A DNA stretch of 21,757 nucleotides from Hypsibius dujardini (Eukaryota > Tardigrada > Eutardigrada > Parachela > Hypsibiidae), in contig LRSR01005023.1 of assembly GCA_001579985.1 (NCBI GenBank), positions 1 through 21,757 on the forward strand. The letters are read 5' to 3'. Shown piece after piece: positions 15,471 to 21,757 of the stretch. A model generated the notes under the pieces. The model did no database searches, was not told the origin of the DNA, and was given only the letters and a program-made list of their open reading frames with translations. Both the position numbers and the translations under genes were made by a program. The stretch's first letter is position 1, and every line of letters begins with the position of its first letter.

Positions 15471-18400
15471 TTGAAAAAGGACTTGGAGAAGTCTTGGCCT
15501 CTTGAGTCTGAATATTTTGAGTCTGTTTTCGAGAAATTGGCCCTTGGGCCGGAGTTGACTCCAGCGCAGCGGGAAGAGCTACTGGCTGTTTGCCGACGCC
15601 ACCCCGCGGTGTTTCCAGGACCCGACGCGAAGCTGGGCCATTGCACCGCCGGCGTTCATCACATCAATACTGGTGACGCTGAGCCAGTGTATGATCCGCC
15701 GCGACGACACAGCGCGAGCCACATTGGTGAACTCGAACGCCAGGTGGATGAATGGATTGAGCTTGGAGCGGTCGTTCCGTGCTCGAGCCCCTGGAGCTCG
15801 AACATTTTTCTTGTCCCCAAAAAGGGCCCGAACGGAGAAAAGATTTGGAGACCAGTTTTGGACATGCGAAAACTCAATCTTGTCTCAAAAAAAGACCGTT
15901 TCCCCATGCCAAACTGTCAGGAACTCCTCGATAGTCTACACGGCGCTCAGTGGTTCACTTGTCTCGACCTCGCTCAAGGATACCTGCAGATCCCCATAGC
16001 TGAGGAAGATAGGGAGAAAACCGCATTCGTGCTTCCAGGCCGTCGCGGTATTCAACTGATGTTCACGCGAATGATCTTCGGTCTCACGTCGGCACCTGCA
16101 ACCTTTTGTCGCCTCATGCATGATTTGTTCAAGGACGTTCTCCTTGATTTTCTTCTGATTTACATAGATGACCTGAACGTTCACTCACGCACATGGGAGA
16201 AGCACCTAAAACACTTGGAAATCGTCCTGGCGAGGCTCGAGAGTGTCGGCTTGAAACTGAAGCCGAGCAAGACCGCCTGGGGAATGACATCAGTAAAGTT
16301 TTTCGGTCACCTGGTCAGCCGCGCCGGTTTGTTTCCCGACCCGGAGAGGGTCCGCGCGATCGAACAGTACACCACGCCGACGGATCTGAGTGCCGTCCGG
16401 ACGTTTTTGGGGAAGGTTTCGTATTATCGTCGTTTTATATTGGGATTTTCGGCTATTGCCAAAGGACTTACGATCCTAACGGAGAAGGACCGTCCATTCG
16501 TTTGGGAATTCGAACAGGCAGAAGCCTTCCGGAACCTAAAGAAAGCGATGGTTTCCCATCCCATCCTCCAGCACTTCAATCCAGATTTGGACTGTGAGAT
16601 TCACACTGACGCCTCCACGAAAGGAGTCGGAGCAGTGTTGATCCAAAAGAACGGTGACAGCGAGCACGTGGTCGCGTACGCTTCGAAAGGGCTGAATAAG
16701 AGCCAGCGTAACTATGCTGCGACGCAGCTCGAGCTACTTGCTGTGGTATTTGGCGTAGAAAAGTTCGACTGCTACGTCGGTGGAGACCGTCACTTCGTTG
16801 TTGTCACTGACCACAGTGCCTTAGTGCCGTTGTTGAAAACTAAATTTCCCGTTGGTCGTCTCGCTCGTTTTGTTTTTCGACTGCAACACTATCATTTCAC
16901 TGTGATCTACCGCCCGGGAATACAGAACGGTTTGGCAGACGCGCTCTCGCGGTACCCCTGCTCGGACCTGGTTGTCCCAGAGCAGACCGTCTTTACCGCC
17001 TTTCTTGTTCCCAAGCTGGACATTCCGGAACATCAACGGGAAGATCCGTTTCTTCGAGCCATCATTTTGATTCTCGAGGGCGACACCCAAACGGCTGAGT
17101 TTCGATACCGTATCCTTTACTACGTCCTAAAATCACGCATACTTTATCGTCGCGTTTTTCGGGGAACTCCTTTGCGTGACACTTTACTTCTGGTCGTTCC
17201 TCGCAATCTGAAAAAATTTGTGCTTGAGGAAGCGCACGATGGCATTTTGGCCGGCCATCTCGGCATTTCGCGGACGTACCAGCGGATCCACGGCCGCTAT
17301 TGGTGGCCTGGATGCTTGCAAGACGTTTCGCAGTACGTCGCATCCTGTGACGCTTGCCAGAAAAAGAAGGCTGTCTACGAAAAGCCCGCCGGCTATCTCC
17401 AGCCCCTCCATGTCTCGGAAGTGTTCACCCGTGTTCATTTTGACTTTTCTGGACCCTATTGCCTCAGTCGACGGCGAAACATGTACCTGGCTGTCGGGAA
17501 ATGTCCGCTTTCAAAGTACATCGTACTGCGCGCGGTGCCATCCGCAACCGCGTTGAATGCAGCCAAGTTCCTCGTGGAACGTGTTGTCCTCATTCACGGC
17601 TGCCCGTCTGAAATATTGACGGACAGAGGTACTCACTTCACCGGCGTCATGATGCAGCAGATTTTGAAAATCTTGGGCATCCGTCACCTGACTACGACTC
17701 CGTATCACCAGCAAAGTGATGGTCAGGCCGAGCGTGCAATCCAATTGGTGAATAACGTCTTATCACACTTTGTGAATAACGACCAGAAAAATTGGTGTGA
17801 AGCAATACCGTTTGTGGAATGGGTCGTTAATACCATGAAGAATGAGACCACCGGTTTCTCCGCGTTCCAGCTAGTCTATGGCCGGTCGCCTTTGAGTCCG
17901 TTGGACGTGGCAATGGGTTACGATGGTCTGATTGAGATGAAGGACCCTGCTGCTTACAGCGAGGCAACCGCCGGTTGGCTGGTGAAAGCCCGTGAAATTG
18001 CCAAAGAACAGGTGAACCGCACGCACGACAAAGAAGCCCCGCGTTTCAATGCCAAGCGGTCTGCCAGTGCGTTTGAGATTGGAGACCTCGTGCTCAGATG
18101 GAAATCCGTTCCGTCTCCCGGTCTTGCGAACATACTTGTGAAGCATTGGCTGGGTCCTTACCGCGTTGCGGCAGTCTCCGATAATGGAGCTAATTGCGAA
18201 ATCAAACCCTTGATTGGTCGAAAAAAATCTTTTGTTGTTCACGTTGAGGCACTCAAACCTTACGTCCTCCGACCCGGAAAGACGGAGGAAGCAGAGCTTG
18301 AAATTTTGAATCGGTCTATTGAAGTCGTAGAAATTGGCGAACCAGCCGTTGAAAACCTGAATGTTTCGACGTTGTTTGAAGGTCCTCGCGAAGTGAACGT

Positions 18401-20216
18401 ACCGGTTGCGGTGACGGCACCTAACGCTGAGGCTGAATTTTTGAATGACGAACCCGTTGATGCGCGACCCAAGCGGAAGACTGCTCGCCCCATGCGCTAC
18501 GGTTTCTTCGGAATGCCGATGCTTCTCATGCTATTCATTTTTGTGTTTGCAGAAGTTTTTCCGAACTCCTCTGCGGCGAGCTTATTCACCGTTAGAATAG
18601 AGGACTCGTTGGAGATAACTGTTCATCCGTCGGAGAGCCACCTTTTTACCGAGGATTTGGCGCCGCCCCTGCTTACCGTCATGGCAGCCGCGGTCGTTGA
18701 TGATCCGTCCGTCTCTCTGTCAATTGGTCCGCTCGGCATCGGCGAGCCTCAACGGCGTCGCAACCGTTGCCCCCGTGGGGGAAAACGTCACAAAAAACGT
18801 CCGCGCCCCGAGTCTCGTACCAGCGCTCCGTCGCGGTCCAATTCCCGCGTCAGCGGACAGTTCCGCCAACCGTCTTCTCGAATTCCGGAACGACCGCGCA
18901 CTCCGCGGTTGCACAACCGCGTCCACCGTACATTCGGTAATTACCGTCCGTTTCGAGCCTTTCCGTCTGCACCACGTGTGCGACGTTTGGACCAATGTCC
19001 CCGCACCCGACCAATACTCCGTTTTTCAGCCAACGGTCAGTCTTTGAACGGAGATCAGAATGTGAGCATCCTCAAACGTGGTCTGGATATGCTTGATCCG
19101 ACCCAGACTCTCTCACGAACCACTAATGTTCGCGAATTAGCTCTCAAGCCGCACGCTGTTCCATCTCTGTTGATGACGATGCCAATGTCCCTCTGTCTCG
19201 AATGTCAACCTATCGCTTACGGCGCTATCGGTCTGAATGCAATGATAAACGAACAGGAGTGGGAAACCTACATGCCGGCCCCTATGCACGGTGTAAACAT
19301 CTGCCGCTGTGCCCGACTTGTCCAACCGTCAACTGCTCCGGAGGATCAGTTTGAAATCACCCTCCGAAATCCGTCTGACTCGCAACGCTGCGAAGCCATC
19401 ATCACGACTGAGAATCGTTCTGAACGCATGTGTGAACGTCCCGCGCAGTCTGTTGGACTCTACATCGTCCCATCTGGCGACAAACCCGTCTTCTTCTGTG
19501 ACAACCATTACGACCGAGCTCGCCGCCACGAGATGTGCATCTGCGGCGAGTTTCCAAACAGTTACGATCAGCGAGATATGGTACAGTGCGTTCATAATCA
19601 TCTCTACCATCGTGGATGCGTTCCCGCCGACGCTCCGTGTTGTCCCCACAATCACTTCATTGCGGATGAAACTGTTGAAGAGAAGCCCCATGCGTCGAAC
19701 GCTGGCTCTCGAGGAGGTGGGGGCTCTAGAATTTTTACTTCGACCAACATGGCGATGATGTTCGCTGTTGTTTGTCTGATGTTGACTCCGACTTCCGCCC
19801 TGACTTTAATTGCTTGCGATTGCACCGCTCCTCAATTGGTTGGTTCCGTCAACTTCGGAACTCAAGGTTGTGAAGCTGAAAAAGCTCTGACCTTCCAAGA
19901 CGTGGACTACTCCGTCGTCGAACACGATCCCGCTGATTTCACTTTTGGTGGCTTTGGTTGCAGAGCCTGGGACCTTGGCGTTCGCGTTGAGAGTTTCTGG
20001 GACGCCGAGACCGACACGACAACCTTCCGTCATCCTGTCTCACTGAGTGCCCAAGACTGTTGGCGTTTCGGTCAGACGAAAACGTGCAATGAGAAACCCA
20101 TGACGTCGGAAGACGGTGTGTCCTGGGGTTACGAACACTCTCCAGTTGCCACGCGGAAATGGCGACCGTTCAGGAGAATGTCGTCCGGAATTGTATTTTC
20201 GAACCGGTCACCTTAG
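15471..20216 (+). CDS. pol: Retroelement Pol (RT-RNase H-integrase) with long C-terminal extension into Env
   Basis: 1581 codons are open. Numbered from 15471, RT catalytic residues are Asp166 (LDLAQGY) and Asp233/Asp234 in YIDD (231-234). Preceding RT blocks include WSSNIFLVPKKG and WRPVLDMRKLN. RNase H starts with HTDASTKGVGAV (Asp380) and ends at DALSRYP. Integrase has the zinc-binding His589, His596, Cys626, Cys629, the catalytic triad Asp658, Asp718, Glu754 (35 residues between the last two), and a GPY/F module (LGPYRV, 894-899). These convert genomic RNA to DNA and insert it. Pol normally ends near residue 950. Here the frame runs on through a hydrophobic stretch, an Arg-rich region, Cys-rich zinc-finger-like modules and the N-terminal part of Env before stopping at 20214-20216. 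Initiation is presumably by frameshift and UAG readthrough from gag-pro, not at 15471 itself. Confidence 0.92.
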   Translation: MKKDLEKSWPLESEYFESVFEKLALGPELTPAQREELLAVCRRHPAVFPGPDAKLGHCTAGVHHINTGDAEPVYDPPRRHSASHIGELERQVDEWIELGAVVPCSSPWSSNIFLVPKKGPNGEKIWRPVLDMRKLNLVSKKDRFPMPNCQELLDSLHGAQWFTCLDLAQGYLQIPIAEEDREKTAFVLPGRRGIQLMFTRMIFGLTSAPATFCRLMHDLFKDVLLDFLLIYIDDLNVHSRTWEKHLKHLEIVLARLESVGLKLKPSKTAWGMTSVKFFGHLVSRAGLFPDPERVRAIEQYTTPTDLSAVRTFLGKVSYYRRFILGFSAIAKGLTILTEKDRPFVWEFEQAEAFRNLKKAMVSHPILQHFNPDLDCEIHTDASTKGVGAVLIQKNGDSEHVVAYASKGLNKSQRNYAATQLELLAVVFGVEKFDCYVGGDRHFVVVTDHSALVPLLKTKFPVGRLARFVFRLQHYHFTVIYRPGIQNGLADALSRYPCSDLVVPEQTVFTAFLVPKLDIPEHQREDPFLRAIILILEGDTQTAEFRYRILYYVLKSRILYRRVFRGTPLRDTLLLVVPRNLKKFVLEEAHDGILAGHLGISRTYQRIHGRYWWPGCLQDVSQYVASCDACQKKKAVYEKPAGYLQPLHVSEVFTRVHFDFSGPYCLSRRRNMYLAVGKCPLSKYIVLRAVPSATALNAAKFLVERVVLIHGCPSEILTDRGTHFTGVMMQQILKILGIRHLTTTPYHQQSDGQAERAIQLVNNVLSHFVNNDQKNWCEAIPFVEWVVNTMKNETTGFSAFQLVYGRSPLSPLDVAMGYDGLIEMKDPAAYSEATAGWLVKAREIAKEQVNRTHDKEAPRFNAKRSASAFEIGDLVLRWKSVPSPGLANILVKHWLGPYRVAAVSDNGANCEIKPLIGRKKSFVVHVEALKPYVLRPGKTEEAELEILNRSIEVVEIGEPAVENLNVSTLFEGPREVNVPVAVTAPNAEAEFLNDEPVDARPKRKTARPMRYGFFGMPMLLMLFIFVFAEVFPNSSAASLFTVRIEDSLEITVHPSESHLFTEDLAPPLLTVMAAAVVDDPSVSLSIGPLGIGEPQRRRNRCPRGGKRHKKRPRPESRTSAPSRSNSRVSGQFRQPSSRIPERPRTPRLHNRVHRTFGNYRPFRAFPSAPRVRRLDQCPRTRPILRFSANGQSLNGDQNVSILKRGLDMLDPTQTLSRTTNVRELALKPHAVPSLLMTMPMSLCLECQPIAYGAIGLNAMINEQEWETYMPAPMHGVNICRCARLVQPSTAPEDQFEITLRNPSDSQRCEAIITTENRSERMCERPAQSVGLYIVPSGDKPVFFCDNHYDRARRHEMCICGEFPNSYDQRDMVQCVHNHLYHRGCVPADAPCCPHNHFIADETVEEKPHASNAGSRGGGGSRIFTSTNMAMMFAVVCLMLTPTSALTLIACDCTAPQLVGSVNFGTQGCEAEKALTFQDVDYSVVEHDPADFTFGGFGCRAWDLGVRVESFWDAETDTTTFRHPVSLSAQDCWRFGQTKTCNEKPMTSEDGVSWGYEHSPVATRKWRPFRRMSSGIVFSNRSP
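18504..18562 (+). promoter_or_regulatory. Hydrophobic segment / candidate env splice acceptor after integrase
   Basis: The pol frame reads FFGMPMLLMLFIFVFAEVF (about residues 1012-1030), which would be a membrane segment. The same DNA is a pyrimidine-rich tract ending TTTTTGTGTTTGCAG at 18552, a strong 3' splice site form. With the leader donor at 12972/12973 it could produce a spliced env message. The next in-frame ATG is at about 18681. Either reading is inference. Confidence 0.4.
18681..19740 (+). other. Post-integrase Arg-rich and Cys-rich (RING-like) region
   Basis: In the pol frame, after an Arg/Pro/Ser-rich stretch (RRRNRCPRGGKRHKKRPRP, then many RxR and SR pairs, about residues 1090-1180), three cysteine clusters follow. 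First, C-x2-C (LCLECQP) with a later CRC. Second, C-x13-C then FFC-x2-H (RCEAI...MCERPA...FFCDNH). Third, CIC-x14-CVHNHLYHRGC-x7-CCPHNH (about residues 1355-1395), resembling RING-H2 or PHD in its Cys/His order. No such module belongs to standard Ty3/gypsy Pol. It could be a nucleic-acid-binding or ubiquitin-ligase-like accessory protein made from a spliced message, or part of an Env leader. The function is unknown. Confidence 0.6.
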
Positions 20217-21619
20217 ATCAACCTCGTGGAGATGATGCTGTCATTCTTCGCCGCTCCGTCAAACTTGCCGATAAGCGGGCAGAAGGGTTCTCTGTCCGTC
20301 ACGGCACAACTTACGTCTGGGATCCTGCTCCGCAAGGTAGGCAGTTGACTTGTCAGTACAGCGAAATCGCTGCGGGCTCCGCACGACTGTACGAGACTAA
20401 TCGTGATCCAGTAACCCCCCTGCGTTTACGAGATCATGACAAGCAAGTGGATTTCGCGCTGGGAAACAAAACGCGACTCTGCGGAGATCGCGAAGTCGTT
20501 CGCGTTCTCGATTCGGATCATATATTCATTCAGCTGCGGTATCGTTCAGCTGAGAATCCTCTGGGCACTGCTGTATATCACAGATTTACCGTGCTTGCCC
20601 ATAACGCGACTAGCGATCTTTCTCGATTTGAGTTTCAACTGAAAGGTCATTTCCAATTCTATGAGTACAGAAATATGGACCGTTTCAATGAGCTCGAAAA
20701 TCAACTCCGAGATTACGATTGTATTCTTGCCGAAACCAACCGGAATCTGTAGGCTGTCACTTCGCGATTCTCCGCGGTGCAGGCTGCGCAGATGATTGGG
20801 CAGCCCGAGTGCTACGCACTTCGATCTTTTGGGAAATCAGGAATTCTTAGTCGTTGTCATTCCGTCAATGCCACTTTTCGCGGAGTTAACTCTCGATGTG
20901 GTTTTCAACCCGTTTTCAATGAGACCTTCACAATTGGACATGATGGGAAATCCTTGAAACCTCTCACTCCATGCTATTGGCGTGATTCTCTTGCAAATTT
21001 CAATGGAATCGTTCACGAATACGATTCCAAAACCGATGATTGGAAACCGATGCAGCCGACGTTTGCGCTGTCTAAGGTCCGATGGCGAGCGCACTTCGAC
21101 GCTGTCGTTGACCACGAGGCGCCGCTTGAGTCTCTGTCTCTCCAAGGCAATCCGTTTGACATGAATTTGCTCAGCGAATTTTCCGCCCTCATGCACGATG
21201 ACGGAGCGGACACCGTTGATTCTTTCCTCGATGGGAGAACAGTTGACATCCGTGAAAGTAACGCATTCTCCTTTTTCACTCTTCTGCAATACGTTGGTTC
21301 GGCTGTATCGTTCATTTTCGTATTAATCATTGCCATTCTTTTAATATGGGTCGTTGTGACTCTGCAAAACAAATTCGGTTGTTTTCGTTTCCCCTGGAAA
21401 ATTCGCCTGTTTGAACCGCGCGGTTCATCTACCCTTGCTCCCCAAGCACCCTATTCGATTACAGATACTGATCGAGCTGGTGACTCTGGAGCTCTGCAGG
21501 ATGCTGAGTCTGCTGTCTACGTTGCCGCGCAAGGCACATCGGAAGAATACGTCAAGATCTACCCAAGTACCGCTGAAAAAGGTGTGGGCATCGAACGCCC
21601 TGTGCCGCTGAAGATCTAA
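19749..21619 (+). pseudogene. env: Envelope-like glycoprotein, interrupted (chuvirus-type suspected)
   Basis: The N-terminal part is in the pol frame: ATG 19749, signal peptide MAMMFAVVCLMLTPTSA, then mature LTLIACDC with Cys-rich sequence. Around 20150-20165 the sense continues in the -1 frame (open from about 20105), while the pol frame stops at 20216. That frame is broken by TAG at 20750-20752 and then open to TAA 21617-21619. Near the C-terminus, FIFVLIIAILLIWVVVTL (about 21310-21366) is a membrane anchor, followed by a tail of about 85 residues. Several N-x-S/T sites lie in the ectodomain. The spacing of cysteines and the 'TYVWDP' and late Cys/Trp blocks remind me of chuvirus-like glycoproteins captured by retroelements; this is from memory of the family and untested. 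It would mediate membrane fusion if intact. As it stands, it has one frameshift and one nonsense codon. Confidence 0.65.
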
Positions 21620-21757
21620 CTTTCGATTATCGCAGATCTTTGGCGAAAAAATTCGAGGCTGATAACGTGCGAATTTCGCTGAGTCTGGCCTTGGTGCTTC
21701 GTTGACTGTTTCTGTGCTCCTTTCTACATTTTCCTTTTTTGTTTCGCTTGCTCCTCT
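21620..21757 (+). other. Retroelement 3' untranslated region, possibly start of 3' LTR
   Basis: Non-coding sequence after the env stop, pyrimidine-rich at the end. A weak purine run GGCGAAAAAATTCGAGG (about 21642-21658) is followed by TGATAACG, which could be a polypurine tract and LTR start. No matching sequence upstream of gag was seen to confirm an LTR. Confidence 0.3.

Larger units (their letters stand above)
12694..21757 (+). mobile_element. Ty3/gypsy (Metaviridae) retroelement with envelope-like gene; 3' end beyond window
   Basis: Order on the plus strand is leader, gag with CCHC knuckle, aspartic protease, RT, RNase H, integrase (HHCC, DDE, GPY/F), Cys-rich/Arg-rich region, and envelope-like glycoprotein. 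RT before integrase is the Metaviridae/retrovirus order, and the YIDD box and RNase H resemble Ty3/gypsy. Gag and the 4.7-kb pol frame are uninterrupted, so the insertion is fairly young. Only the pro-pol UAG and the two env lesions break it. I could not identify a 5' LTR, a TGG-type primer binding site that fits a tRNA, or a polypurine tract. The left boundary given is the first 37-bp repeat and is provisional; the right boundary is the window edge. Confidence 0.9.

Noticed and set aside
15462-20752. UAG reassigned to an amino acid in this organism
   Set aside because: H2B, the TOE1-like gene and gag all end at UAG in sensible places, so UAG is an ordinary stop. The in-frame UAGs in the element are readthrough sites or mutations.

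Overview
The window looks like a gene-poor, repeat-rich stretch of an invertebrate metazoan nuclear genome. Evidence is three protein genes with GT-AG introns (a histone H2B variant, a MIC19/CHCHD3-type MICOS subunit, and a TOE1-like CAF1-family protein), a nuclear tRNA-Phe, abundant CTGT/CAGA and TTGA/CAATCAAC simple repeats, and a Ty3/gypsy element with an envelope-like gene. I cannot resolve the phylum. A flatworm or nematode is plausible from the repeat style and the retroelement, but this is an inference.

Layout: 1-105 (-) is the putative start of a secreted protein running off the left edge. 106-1073 holds a 21-bp tandem array and no convincing gene. 1074-1146 (+) is tRNA-Phe(GAA), followed by a CTGT microsatellite. 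1899-2826 (+) is a two-exon H2B variant whose intron is mostly CTGT/CTGC repeat. 3330-4628 (-) is a five-exon MIC19 gene. 4739-4828 is a 23-bp tandem array and 4904-5143 is a 240-bp palindromic MITE. 5241-7017 (-) is a two-exon TOE1-like gene lacking the nuclease residues. 7330-12690 is AT-rich repeat territory with gene relics (antisense H2B piece, TOE1-like 5' piece, SNF2 ATPase piece) and a dispersed repeat family. From about 12694 to the right edge lies a large Ty3/gypsy retroelement.

The retroelement has 37-bp repeats with TGACGTA motifs, a hairpin-rich leader, gag, a protease in the -1 frame behind an A-AAA-AAC slippery heptamer, a single in-frame UAG between protease and RT-RNaseH-integrase, a Cys-rich zinc-finger-like and Arg-rich region after integrase in the same reading frame, and then an envelope-like glycoprotein with signal peptide and C-terminal membrane anchor. 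The envelope is interrupted by one frameshift and one UAG. Its cysteine layout suggests to me a chuvirus-type glycoprotein rather than the baculovirus-F-type envelope of insect gypsy. LTRs and the primer binding site could not be identified, and the 3' LTR probably lies beyond the window.

The most interesting items are the retroelement's expression strategy and accessory zinc module, the H2B variant lacking the C-terminal ubiquitination lysine, the MIC19 that lost exactly one disulfide pair, and the TOE1-like pseudonuclease whose intron carries copies of its own exon edge.
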